Shown here in pieces: positions 25,513 to 37,376 of a DNA stretch of 64,000 nt. Made by a program: the position numbers and the translations under genes. This stretch comes from Ciona savignyi (lineage: Eukaryota; Chordata; Ascidiacea; Phlebobranchia; Cionidae), in the NCBI GenBank assembly GCA_000149265.1, contig CH003266.1, positions 1,876,115-1,940,114 of the forward strand, in the 5' to 3' direction. The notes beneath the pieces are model-generated. The model was not told the origin of the DNA and ran no database searches. It worked only from the letters and a program-made list of their open reading frames with translations. Position 1 is the stretch's first letter. Every line of letters begins with the position of its first letter.

Positions 25513-28500
25513 ATGTCGTCGATCTTCTCCGAGTTGGATTGGGATGAGGGGATCGCAATGCCGGTTGCCAACGTGGAGAACAAACAACTTGAAGATGAGG
25601 TAATGGATATGGGAGAGTAACAAAATGGATATAAAAAATGTAGTTTTATTTCAATGTCGATAATTTACATTTTTGTCTATTTTTAAACTCGCTGTACACA
25701 TGAACACAACAAACTTCATTTTTTTAGTTAATTACATTGTATTGTCGGTGAATAGGATGTTGATGAAATAATTGTGTTGAAGTGCTGTGTTCAGGGAATG
25801 TCTTTTAAGTACCTTGCCCAAGAACACAGCCGACTAGCTAACCACCAGTTTCGTACGTGCCACCCACCAGGTGAAAGGCTACACAATAACCAACCGGACT
25901 AGTCTGTCAAACGGTTAAGTGGGAAAGCGGGTACAAATTTATTAGTATAAAGCCATCTGCTACCTCTTAGAATTAAAGTTTTTTGTTCCAGGCATGTGGG
26001 TCTATATGAGCGTTTCGTTTCTAAATTAACCAGCAGTGAAACCAACAAAAAAACAACTTTTCGTTTGTTAAACATTTCTTTCATGTAGTTGATGCGGATT
26101 CAAAAGGAGATATCGATGTACAGCAATGATGTTACTGACCACGATGACCGGATTCACAGTATGTCCCAACACTTGAAGAATGTTCGGCAGGAACTTACAC
26201 ATAATCTGGTGGGTTTTAAACGTTCTTTGCACCAAGTAGTTTAATTATACTGTTTAAAACAGTGTTAAAATGGATACAAACTCGTTTAAACAGTGTTAAA
26301 ATGGATACAAACTCATTTAAAACAGTGTTAAAATGTATACAAACTCGTTTAAAACAGTGTTAAAATGGATACAAACAGTTTAAAACACTGTTAAAAAGGA
26401 TACAAACTCGTATCAAAAATGGATATAAACTCGTTTAAAAAGTGTTAAAAAGGATTCAAACTCGTATCAAAAATGGATACAAACTCGTTTAAAACAGTGT
26501 TAAAAAGGATACAAACTCGTATCAAAAATGGATACAAACTCGTATCAAAAATGGATACAAGCTCGTTTAAAAACAGTGTAAAAATGGATACAAACTTGTA
26601 TCAAAAATGGATACAAACTCATTTAAAACAGTGTTGAAATGGATATAAACTCGTTTAAAACAGTGTTAAAATGGTTACAAACTCGTATCATCTCAGGGCC
26701 TTATTAATGCACACACGCGCGAGGTCGAGACAGAGGAACACTTAAATGCCATCGCTGAACGTGAGGATGGAAGACTCAAGCAGGAGATTATACGACTCGA
26801 CAAAGAACTTCACAAAATGAGAGAAAAACGAAACAATTTTGAGGTAAAATATCTTATATTTTTGTGGATATTTATCATGAAATCGTGATATTTATTATTG
26901 GATGGATTACTTCGAAAAGTTGTTTTAAATAACGATATTAAGACTAAATGGAACACTACAACAGACATTCCACTAAACCACCTTTTTAAAAATTGCAGAA
27001 CAAAATCTTCATGCAAAGCCAACAGCTTGAAGAGTTCAAAGCTCAAATGAACTGGGACCAACAGGCTTTGGAGGCGTGGCTGGAGGAGTCGGCAAGAAGA
27101 GACGAGGACGCACTTACTCTCCAGAAATATTCACTGTGAGTTGATTGGAGGTATTCTTTGCATGTACAGCCCGGTACCTCTAAATACTACAGGATCGCTT
27201 GGACCGCTTCGATCGCTTGAATCGCTCGGAGCACTTACTTTATTTTATAATTACAAAAGCCATGATATTAATGTTAGGGTTGGGGTTAAAGTTTGTTCTG
27301 GTGTTGGGATTAGTGTTTGGGACAGGGTTACAATTACTTTCTATAGCAATCTAAGAGTGAATATGGATTAACCCATTATGGTAGGTATTGAACTTATAAT
27401 CTTGTAATTCCTGGTTTAACAAGCTAGGCAAATAACTGCAGGCAAGATGAATCGAAATCGAAGGAGCTTGCGTTGTTGATGGGTCATCTTACTGAGGAAG
27501 CGCAGAAGAAGAGGAAATTGTTGGACCAGGAGACAACTGAGACTTTAACAGCCCAGGTATTATGATTCATTTAGGTTATTAATCACCATCAATTGTGTAC
27601 ATTTATTCTTTAAAATAGTACAGATTATTCAGTACAGATTACTCTTTAAAATAAAGATACATCAATAGGTGGGTATACATACATTTGCTTGTGTATGTCA
27701 ACAGATTATTTGTTGGTTGTTTCCTTAGACGCTTGCGAGTGTGTAAGTTAACCTATGTTGTATGCACCAGAAGTTTGATAATAGTTGTCACAAGACATTC
27801 AAACACATGGCATAAATGGACACAAAACACAAAGACCCTTTGCATATAATTTGCTTCGCAATGTTGTGAATTGTCGGAGATATAGTCAGCTACTGGTAAG
27901 AGTGTAAGTTGACCTATGTTGTATGCACCAGAAGTTCAATAATAGTCGTCACAAGACATTTAAACACACGGCATAAATGGACACAAAGACACTTTTATAA
28001 CTTGCTTTGCAATGTTGTGATTTGGAGAAATTTTTATCAACTACCAGCGGCAGTGCCCAGCTAGTGGATATAACGACGCTGTTGGCAGATTGAATTAGAC
28101 AAAACAGCGGAGGAATTCCGACGTGCTCATACCGATCGTCAACGGCTTATTAATCAATGGGAAGCCACCATCGAACAAATGCAACGTCGAGATCGAGACA
28201 TGGATCATGCGGCCTTGGTATGTTGTTTCTATTGTGTTAATTATATTTGGAAAGCCGTTAGTTGTATCTAACGTCTTATCAAAATTAAAAGTCATGTCAT
28301 ATTATCCACATGCTGTAATAATTCGACTGTGTGCAAGGTTTATACTGTTCATCTAAGCAAGCCACTTAATAATGTTCCAATCTAGTGTATCTATTGTGTC
28401 GTCCAAATTGAAAGTAACCAGCAACTATACTGTGGGTGTGAGGTGTAAGTTTAAGATCAGTGATGGGCCTGTCCTCTACACCAGTTTTGTTTTTTGTATG

Positions 28501-31500
28501 TAGTTTTGTATATGAATCGATGTTTCTAACCATTCAGCCACTTGGCATGGAATGTATTACTGTGTGTACAACTGCGCATGTCACTTTACATTGATTAAAC
28601 CACTAAATCTAGATATGTCATTTATATTAAAAGTCATGTCTAATTAGTGATAATCCACACAATGTAATAGCCCCTAAAACTTAACCGTGTGCATGAGGTG
28701 TCCATCCATATAATGCACGATATGTTTAGGAACTGGCGAAAGTTAAAGAAGAAGTAAGGCAGAGGGAACAAATGATTAAAGGTAAACATTTGGGTTTTGT
28801 ATATCCATATCTATTTGGGATTGTTTAAGAAATTTGCACAATGGGTAAATGTGGTATTCTTGTATTAGAGGTATTTGGTAGTGAATGTTACATTCCAAAG
28901 TAAATGATAATTACATATGTGCGCGCATAATTACAGTGCACAAAATAACTGTCTGGAATCCTGCATTTATTACTGCAGGGATAGAAATTAATGTATTAAC
29001 GCATTTCCACAACAGTTAACATAAGTTCAAAATAATCAACAAGTCTCTGAACTACTTATAGAGTCAAATCATTAAGTAATTCATACCCCCTTTTTAGAAA
29101 AGCAGGCATTCCTTGAAAGTGAGCTGGAGAACAACCAGGAAATGGAAAACAAGATCGGATCAGAGGAGAGATTTGCTGCTAAACTACGGATTGACCTCCA
29201 GCAACACGAGAATGCAAGATCTCAACTGCAAGATGAGGTATACCTCGACTGTGAGCAAGTGGTGTATTACTGTGCTCGATAGTGCACATGAGTCATATTA
29301 GTGTGGTGTATTGCTTTTCTCAACTATGCGCATAAGGTTTATTACTGTGGTTGACTGTGAAATTGCGGTGTCATTCTGTGCCTGACTGTAAGCATAAGGT
29401 GTATTACTGTGCTGGCCTGTGAGCATAAGGTGTATTAATGTGCTCGACTGTGGACATGAGTAAAAGCTGCTGTGCTTGACTATAAGTGAGAGAAGGACAT
29501 AACGAAATCATAAAACATATTTAAATGCACAGTTGGATACATTAAAGTACACCGTGGAAAGAACGGCTTCAGACTTGGAAAGCATGAAGTCAACTGTTGG
29601 ACAGCTGAGGAAAAATATTATAAACAAGCATGAAAAGTAAGTAATTTTATTCGCGAAGTTCTCACACCAATGCAATAAAACATATGTTGTTGTTAATAGG
29701 ACTTTTTTGACTTATTTAAATGTTATTAAATTTTATAGCTTTGTTCATTATGGATAACCAAGACATGATAAAAAAAACTGTTACTTGTCAATTGTTTACC
29801 TTTAAAATTTGCATTCCTAATAAACAAATAATAATAATCTATACCTGCCCATGAAACTTACCAACCCACCAAGCTGAACTGGAATATCATGTTTTTATGC
29901 AAATGCATATCGTGTTGATGCAAATACATACCGGTATCGTATTGATGCAAATACATATCGTATTGATGCAAATACATATCGTATTGTATGCAAATACATA
30001 TCGTGTTGATGCAAATACATATCGTATTGATGCAAATACATATTGTATTGTATGCAAATACATATCGTATTGATGCAAATACATATCGTATTGATGCAAA
30101 TACATATCGTATTGATGCAAATGCATATTGTATTGATGCAAATACATATCATATTGATGCAAATACATATTGTATTGATGCAAATACATATCGTATTGAT
30201 GCAAATACATATCGTATTGATGCAAATGCATATCGTATTAATGCAAATACATATCATATTGGTGCAAATACATATCGTATTCATGCAAATACATCCCTCA
30301 TAATCATAAACCACCACAGACTGCAGCAAGCCATTGCCACTCGCACGGAGCTGCAACAGAAGTTGGAAGCGGCAGGAAAGGGAGCGCTGTCAGCTGAGGA
30401 ACGCGCTGAGATTGCGGCCAAAGCGTTGGCAGAGGAAGAGGAAAACATTAAGTTTCTTGAACGGGAGTTGGGTCGAGCGAGAGATATTCAATTCAGGAAG
30501 AAACAAGTAAGTTTCGGATGTCTTTGATTAAATTCATTTTTTAGTTTAAAGTGATTTTTGTCTTGATATTTCAAATTTATTGCAATGATATATTAGTGAC
30601 TTGATTTTTCAAATTTAGTAAAAATGAAAAATTTCGTTTTTTCGGATGTCATTGATTAAAATTTTTTAGTTTAAAGTAAAACCTTGAATTTTAAAATTTA
30701 AAGTAAAAAACTGTTTGTACATTCACACTCTTTATTGCATTGATGTATTGCAAGAAACAATATTTTCTATGAATAAAGGTGAAAATTATTTTCAAACAAA
30801 TGTTACCAGTAAAATGACCACATTATTACGAAATAGACTTTTATCAATATATATTGCGGCATTGATTAAGTGAATAGCCATGTTTTGTAGCTATGAAACA
30901 GGAACGAGAAATGAATTACCATATAAAAATAACAGTATAACGTATTTTTAATTTTTTGTCTTGTTCTAGAAGTTTTATTACCATTCAATATATTGTGTTT
31001 TATCTAATGTTGGTTAAATAAACCACCATCATGACTCACATGATCCTTGGCAACCAATATCATTGTCCGGCTGGTTAGCCTAGTGGTTTAGTGCGTCGCC
31101 TTTCAATCGAAAGGTTGCAGGTGCGAAACTGGTCGCTAGCTAGTCGGTTATTTCCTTGCGCAAGGCACTTTATGAACATTGCCTGAACCCAGCGGATTAA
31201 TGGGTTCTTTCAAATTAAAGGAACATGTATATCATACAACAGTGGGCACGAGGTGATCTGACGATTGCTTGTGTGTTAACCTCCTTGGTTTTCCCATTCA
31301 CGAGGATACACATGAATATCCTATCCTATCATCGACCTCCGCAGGAATTGTTCGAGATCACGACGAAAGAGAAAAACCTCGCAGCTGAGATACAAGGAAG
31401 CCGAGCAGCAGATCGGAATTTGTCGTCGCGACTCAAGAAATTGGATCAACAGTCGATTAAACAACAGGAGATTGTTTATAACCAGGTAGTGAACATGGGA

Positions 31501-34500
31501 AAACGTGTTTTTAAATTTGTGGGGTTTGGTACAATGTTTAAATACGAAATGGACCCTGCACCCTGACTTGCCCAAAACCATTGGATTCAACTACAGTTTC
31601 GAATTTAGAAATAAATATTTTTTTTTTTAATAAATTTTTCTTTATTTTATTTTTAAAGTGCTACGTATTGACAAATGAATCAAAATACCCAACCAAGTAA
31701 TAACCCACATTATCTGAATCAATATCATCACGACTAAAACTCACTAAATTCCCATCTTCCTTCCAGGATTTCACGATCCAGCAACTCGAGAGACGGCTGG
31801 CGCACATGCAAGGCGATGTTAATACAGATGAGAGGAAGGAACTGGAAGAGAAGATTGCTCAGCTATCTGCGACGTTGGATGAACGTCAGGCCATCCACAC
31901 TCTGCTGACCACCCAATTAAAGCGGCTTCAGGTGTGAATGCATTTGCTGTTTATAACGGCATCTGTAGCTGCATTGATAAGATATAATTAATTCATTATA
32001 CCACACATGATAATTAGTCCATGATACAACACATGATAATTAGTCCATGATACAACATGATAATTAGTCCATGATACAACACATGATAATTAGTCCATGA
32101 TACAACACATGATAATTAGTCCATGATACAACCCATGATAATTAGTCCATGATACAACACATGATAATTAGTCCATGATACAACACATGATAATTAGTCC
32201 ATGATACAACATAGGATAATTAGTCCATGATACAACACATGATAATTAGTCCATGATACAACATAAGATAATTAGTCCATGATACAACACATGATAACTA
32301 GTCCATGATACAACACATGATAATTAGTCCATGATACAACATAGGATAATTAGTCCATGATACAACACATGATAATTAGTCCATGATACAACACAGGATA
32401 ATTAGTCCATGATACAACACAGGATAATTAGTCCATGATACAACACATGATAATTAGTCCATGATGCAACACATGATAATTAGTCCATGATACAACACAT
32501 GAAAATTAGTCCATGATACAACACAGGATAATTAGTCCATGATACAACACATGATAATTAGTCCATGATACAACACATAATAATTAGTCCATGATACAAC
32601 ACATGATAATTAGTCCATGATACAACACATGATAATTAGTCCATGATACAACACATGATAATTAGTCCATGATACAACATAGGATAATTAGTCCATGATA
32701 CCACAACACAGGACGATGTACGAAGACAGAAGAGAGACATGGAGAGATCAGCCTCCGAAAAGTTTGATCTCACGTCCAAGATCGAGGAGCTTGACCTTCA
32801 CAATGAGATCTCCAATAAACAGCTGAAGAACACCATTGCTAAGTAAGCAATTGTACCCTTAAGAAATAAAAGGCATTAGTAGAAACGTATTATATATATA
32901 TATATATACATGAATATACATATTTATCCCGTGAATGGGAAAATGCAATGGGTGCTTTCACACAGAAAAATTGTCTAATTACCTTGCACCCGCCATTGGG
33001 CTACTGGAGCTGGTTCTGGCTGGTTAAATATACACCAGTCTTATATGGTTTGCTGGTTAGATTTACACAACTCATACGTGGTTATCCTCCAAGGAAACAA
33101 GACTGTATGGTGGAGGACAATATCCTCAAACTGGAAGTGAAGAGAATCCAAGATGCGCTGCATAGACGAGCAGATGAAGTGCTAACACTGGAGAAAAGAT
33201 ATTTGCAGCTATCCACTGGTGAGTCGGTATAATCTAACAAAGTTTTGAACGTCATTTGGGATTTTTTGACTGCTTTTCACATCTGTGTGAGCATAGGGCA
33301 GGCATGGGCAACATACGGCTCGCGGGCCGGCTCAAGAAGTGATTTTGACCGGCCCACAGACTGTATCTAACCATACCCAGTAATAGGGTGCTTGCCTTTG
33401 TGAATTAATTTGTGGTGAAGATAAAAAATACTATTCATGTAACAATCCGGCCCACCACGGACTTCATTTTTCCCATCTGGCCCGCAGACTAAAGAAGTTG
33501 CCCACCCCTGGCATAGGGTGTTTAACCTGTGGATAGATTTCCGCCCACCACATAATAATATATCCCACAGCAATGAAGGAACGAAAGCAGGAGATAGCTG
33601 TGCACAAGGACATGTTGTTCAGCCAGGTAAAAGCTGCAGAGGAGGAAAGACAAACCGTCAACGCTGAGTTGCATCAACGGACGGAGAAGATCGATAAACT
33701 ACGAAAGAGGTCAGTTCTAAGCAGTGATTGCGAATATAGAGCGTGTGTTAACTTAACATGGACACAGTGGTCATAATTTTAATTGTTTTTGTTGTATGTA
33801 TTGGTTGCATAGGTTGAAATAGCAAAGTGATTGATTCTAATTCTATGTCACTTTAGTTTGAGACAAAGACTTGAAATACATGTATATTTGGTTTCCTTGT
33901 TTAAATATGTTATATTAACCTTAATAAAATATTTCATCCAAGGGTACAATTGCCCACAATTAAATTGTCAGATATCACAGTATGTAAAATGTTAGTTTAT
34001 TTATATCCTGGTGGTTGGTGATCCATGTTTTATCAATGGGTATCGCTAGACAACTCATGCCCACAGTCGATTTGCTGCAGTTTTTGTCTGTATATTGTTA
34101 CAAAAATTACCCAACATTGAACTTAGATACGAAATCCTCATGGTTGCAATGGCACCTCCAGAAGGAGAGGAAGAGAAGTCCCAAGCTTATTACGTCATAA
34201 AGGTAATAATAGGTGAATCCCCAATTGACCCTTTACCACATGCAATATGGAATATACGTTTTTGTATGTGCTAACCTCCCATTGCTTTAAATTCATCCCA
34301 AGTAACGTTCACTTTTCATGTACAACTTAAACTCCTTAAAGGATAGGATAGGATAGGATATTCATGTTTATCTCCGTGAATGAAAAAACCAAGGGGGTTA
34401 ACACACGGACAATCAGAAAATCACCTCGCGCCAGAGGTCGGGTTATCGGAGCTATTGCAGTGTGTTGTATATGATTCACACGTTCCTTCAATTTGGTAGA

Positions 34501-37309
34501 ACCCATTAATCCGCTGGGTTCAGGCAATGTCCGTTAAGTGCCTTGCCCAAGGACACAACCGACTAGCGACCAGTTTATAGCCTGCAACCTTTCAGCTGAA
34601 AGGCTTCGCACTTAACCACCAGACTAAATCGTGGGGTTATCAAAGCTAGTACAATCTGTTGTGTAGACACGCATGGTAATCCCCACGTACCCCTGGATAC
34701 TGAATACCCCTTCCCCACAGGCAGCACAGGACAAGGAGGAGTTGCAGAGGGAAGGAGATGAACTCGACGCAAAGATCAGGAAAGCTGAGAAAGAGATCCG
34801 AGCACTGGAGAACACACTGCGGTTGATGAACAGTCGGAACGAAACTTTCCGCAAATCATTCAACAAGGTTCATGCTTTGTAACTCCATATAACCCACATG
34901 TTCAGTTAGCGTCCATTCATATTTCTTCAGGATATTGTTATACTTGAGGCGCTTTCTCCCAGATCTATGATAACGGGCACTGGCAGAGAGGCCTTCTAGG
35001 TCTACATTTCTGACCCTAGTGTTACTATAGTCCTACTATTGCATTTTATCCCACATTTTCGCCAGTGGAACTTACCCATGCCATCACCAAATGAAGATGT
35101 AATCATTATATCCCAACCACCCCTGCCATTATGTCATCACAAACCCACCCAGGTGTCAGAAAGCAGTGAGGAGTACGAGATGAAGAATCAACTGGAGGAA
35201 CAACTCCGCTCCGTGATGGACAAATACAAATACAAACGGAGGCAGATTAGGGAACTACAGGAAGATCTACAGGTGGGGCTTTCCCTTAATGATTAGGTTA
35301 CCAAATGCCCACGTACAGGAAGACTTACAGGTAGGGATTTTCCATTTTATGATTAGGTTACCACATGCCTGCAGTCGTGTTACCATTACCTTTGGATAGG
35401 ACGGAGTTGTCTTCAACCCACTCACTGTTTAACACTTTTATGTAATGCCGGCTATATAGGCCCGAGGCATATCTCTTATCGGTCTCTTTCCATCTCGATA
35501 CACTTATAATAAAGGCCGTATTACCCAACGTGTGTTGAATACTACAACTACCACTAGACTATAGGTTGCACAAGTACTCAAGTAGCGGTTAATAAAACCC
35601 CCAAAGGCCATTACATTAAAAGAGTTGGTGCACTGTGTTTTATAACTTTGTTCAGCAACCATTTGCAACCACTGGATCTATGCCTTGATAAGGAAATAAC
35701 CGCAAAAAATGCAGTCCTTGTAATGCGTCCGCTATATTTAATATTTTTTAATGACGTGTTTAACGACTGTTCGTTTTACCAACTTCAATTTGGTAGAAGT
35801 CATTAATCCACTGGGTTCAGGCAATGTCCAGAAAAATGCCTTGCCCAAGGACACAACCGACTAGCTAGCGACCAGTTTCGCACCTGTAACATTTCGATTA
35901 AAAGGCGACGCACTTAACCGCCAGACTAACCAGCCGCACTCCCTGCTTAGTTTCCCAGTCATAAAATAAATGAACTAAACTGAACCCACCAGACGATGAG
36001 CAGCGCACTGGACACCACATTCAGAGATGAGACGGCCTACATGGAGATGGTTGAAGACAGGAGAAACAAGATCATGCAGTTCAGGAAGGAAATTGATGAA
36101 CAAAAGGAAAAATTGGAACGAGTTCAAAAACAAGTTCGTCGTTTCAGTCTTTTCGACGAAATCGTGTTTATCGCTTTTTTGCACAGGTTGCACGCTCGGC
36201 ACGCGAGGCCCGGGTTGCGCGAGGGAACAAGGGGCCGATGCTGGAAGAGAGAGATATGGATCTGAGAGAAATTCGGAGTAAAAATAAAACGATCGCCGAA
36301 GGAATTGCTGACGTCATGCAGTTGGTGAGTTTGTACATACGTGTTGGTGGTAGCATCGTCACATACTTTCCCCTATAAACCTCATGCTCTTGTATTTTAT
36401 GGATGATATATTATCTCTCGTGAATTACAGCTAAATATCGTTCAGTTTAGCTAAAACAATGAATGTTTATCTAATACTGATCTATTATTGATTTTAAATT
36501 TTGCACGGTAGATAAAGCATTCTTTCTATTTGACTTAGATTATACTTGACTGGACCTTAAGCTAAAACGACTCGTACAAGACGACGACTTAACCCTCCAT
36601 TCCCACCCAGTTCCCCGATGCATCCGAGACCATCGAATTGTACTTCTCACAAGCGGGACTTCCCCTCCCAACCTCGCAATCCAGGTCGAGCTCAAAGGCC
36701 GGCTCCGTCCGATCGAGCGCGAGAAGCTCTCCGCGTGGATCCGTCACTTCAGCGAGGTGAGTTCATTATTGTGGACAATATTGGGTTGCAATGTACAGTC
36801 GGATATTTTATCTTTGTCTCCATTAATTGGGAAAGCGCAAGGCGTTATGAAACAAGAAATCGCTTGATCGCCTCGTTCATTTCTCACCTTGGGCCACAGG
36901 AGCTATTGCAGTGCGTTTATATTTGATATACACATTGATTTAGTTTTAGTTTAAACTACAGGGCGGCGAACGCTAAATGACTTGCCCGGTGATACATTCG
37001 GTTGTCATTGCCTGGTTTCAATCCCACTAACTTTCGACTTCAAAACCGACCAAAGTGGCGTTTTCCGGTGTAATACACCTCATGACCTTATTTCAATTGT
37101 CAAGTTGCTGGAGATGTTTTACTGAACTGTGAAAATTATGATCTAAGAACACAGCGAACACAGCTTAACCAAGCGCGTTTAATCACAGATCCATTACTAG
37201 TCCGAAGGCTGTTGACTTGGGCCTCGGACTTCAATTGACTTCCCCGCCGGGATCGAGACCGCTGAGTGCCGCGAGTTCGAGAAGCAGCGTCCGATCTGCG
37301 AGAAAATAG
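25513..37309 (+). CDS. CCDC39: CCDC39 (FAP59), ciliary 96-nm axonemal ruler coiled-coil protein
   Basis: Twenty-two exons: 25513-25599, 26089-26208, 26697-26843, 26999-27135, 27442-27556, 28089-28217, 28730-28781, 29098-29237, 29533-29636, 30320-30506, 31345-31485, 31767-31931, 32712-32842, 33094-33218, 33571-33709, 34127-34202, 34721-34867, 35153-35272, 35993-36133, 36187-36324, 36611-36756 and 37189-37309. All phases join, giving 935 aa; human CCDC39 is about 940. The N-terminus ([20 protein letters not shown]) matches the vertebrate start (HWEDGFAIPVANEENKLL). The rest is almost continuous coiled coil, ending in a serine/arginine-rich tail. With CCDC40 the family forms the molecular ruler that sets the 96-nm repeat and anchors inner dynein arms and N-DRC. 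The last exon may start at 37189 or 37201 (both in frame). Intron 19 is only 53 nt with a weak gttcgt donor. AATAAA follows at 37371-37376. Confidence 0.95.
25789..25907 (-). mobile_element. SINE-A fragment in CCDC39 intron 1
   Basis: Antisense fragment holding the core (cttgcccaagaacacagccg) and a diverged head. Confidence 0.6.
26225..26688. repeat. About 32-bp minisatellite abutting the acceptor of CCDC39 exon 3
   Basis: Irregular units of the type aaaatggatacaaactcgtt followed by taaaacagtgtt, roughly fourteen copies with internal deletions. The last unit runs into actcgtatcatctcag, the acceptor at 26696. Confidence 0.8.
27170..27355. mobile_element. Second copy of the 891-1175 MITE (truncated)
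   Basis: Shares ctaaatactacagga and the following 9-mer units. It also shares the interior around caaaagccatgatattaatg with the copy at 891-1175. The right inverted repeat is missing. It lies in CCDC39 intron 4. Confidence 0.7.
27733..28051. repeat. Tandem duplication of about 160 bp in CCDC39 intron 5
   Basis: Two consecutive copies, each containing tatgttgtatgcaccagaag and ggcataaatggacacaaa. They differ by substitutions and small indels. The second copy ends about 38 nt before the exon 6 acceptor. Confidence 0.8.
29888..30292. repeat. 21-bp minisatellite in CCDC39 intron 9
   Basis: About nineteen units of gatgcaaatacatatcgtat plus t, some extended by a four-base tatg insertion. The array ends about 28 nt before the acceptor of exon 10 (exon start 30320). 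The 21-bp period gives long false ORFs in several frames on both strands. Confidence 0.9.
31068..31330 (+). mobile_element. Full-length SINE-A whose tail forms the pyrimidine tract of CCDC39 exon 11
   Basis: A complete sense copy: head ggctggttagcctagtggtt, B-box region ggttgcaggtgcgaaact, core, and tail tatcctatcctatc. The tail ends about 14 nt before the acceptor AG at 31343-31344, so the exon 11 pyrimidine tract is SINE-derived. Confidence 0.85.
31988..32707. repeat. 26-bp minisatellite running into the acceptor of CCDC39 exon 13
   Basis: About 27 units of the type ataattagtccatgatacaa followed by cacatg. Several units carry cacagg or ataggg in place of cacatg. The final unit, ccacaacacag, is the splice acceptor used by exon 13 (exon start 32712). 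Confidence 0.92.
33299..33510. mobile_element. hAT MITE with perfect 8-bp target duplication
   Basis: Ends caggcatgggcaac and gttgcccacccctg are inverted repeats of the common CAGGGGTGGGCAAC type. The target duplication gcataggg lies at 33291-33298 and 33511-33518. The element is 212 bp and lies in CCDC39 intron 14. Relatives lie at 19540-19724 and, inverted, at about 37413-37560. Confidence 0.88.
34339..34630 (-). mobile_element. SINE-A copy in CCDC39 intron 16
   Basis: Antisense copy starting with the (aggat)n tail (ggataggataggataggata) and ending with the reverse of the tRNA-like head. Confidence 0.85.
35256..35372. repeat. Tandem duplication of the 3' end of CCDC39 exon 18 with its donor
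   Basis: Segment about 35256-35313 (exon end acaggaagatctacag, donor gtgggg, then intron sequence) is repeated at about 35315-35372 as acaggaagacttacag followed by gtaggg and the same intron sequence (tgattaggttacca). Confidence 0.75.
35429..35560 (-). repeat. Inverted copy of the dispersed repeat at 2117-2228
   Basis: Its reverse complement shares blocks such as attcaacacacgttgggtaa with 2117-2228. It lies in CCDC39 intron 18. Confidence 0.6.
35770..35936 (-). mobile_element. SINE-A fragment in CCDC39 intron 18
   Basis: Antisense head and core only, without the (aggat)n tail. It is inserted inside a copy of the repeat with the (aaactaa)n-like tail, whose remains flank it on both sides (about 35745-35770 and 35955-35985). 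Confidence 0.65.
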
Positions 37310-37370
37310 TCTCGGAAGTTTTGTTGCTTGTAATTGTCGTCATGAATTGTTCGTTGCATATGTACCGCGT

Positions 37371-37376
37371 AATAAA
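37371..37376 (+). terminator. Poly(A) signal of CCDC39
   Basis: AATAAA about 60 nt after the CCDC39 stop codon. Confidence 0.7.

Noticed and set aside
29895..30527. Overlapping open frames of 86-179 codons on both strands
   Set aside because: They are translations of the 21-bp minisatellite; only the part from 30320 is real CCDC39 exon 10.
31068..31150. Possible tRNA gene (A- and B-box-like motifs)
   Set aside because: Part of a repeated SINE-A head; no cloverleaf with a plausible anticodon arm was found.
31988..32707. Regular repeats that might suggest a CRISPR array
   Set aside because: Units are contiguous with no unique spacers, in an intron of a eukaryotic gene.
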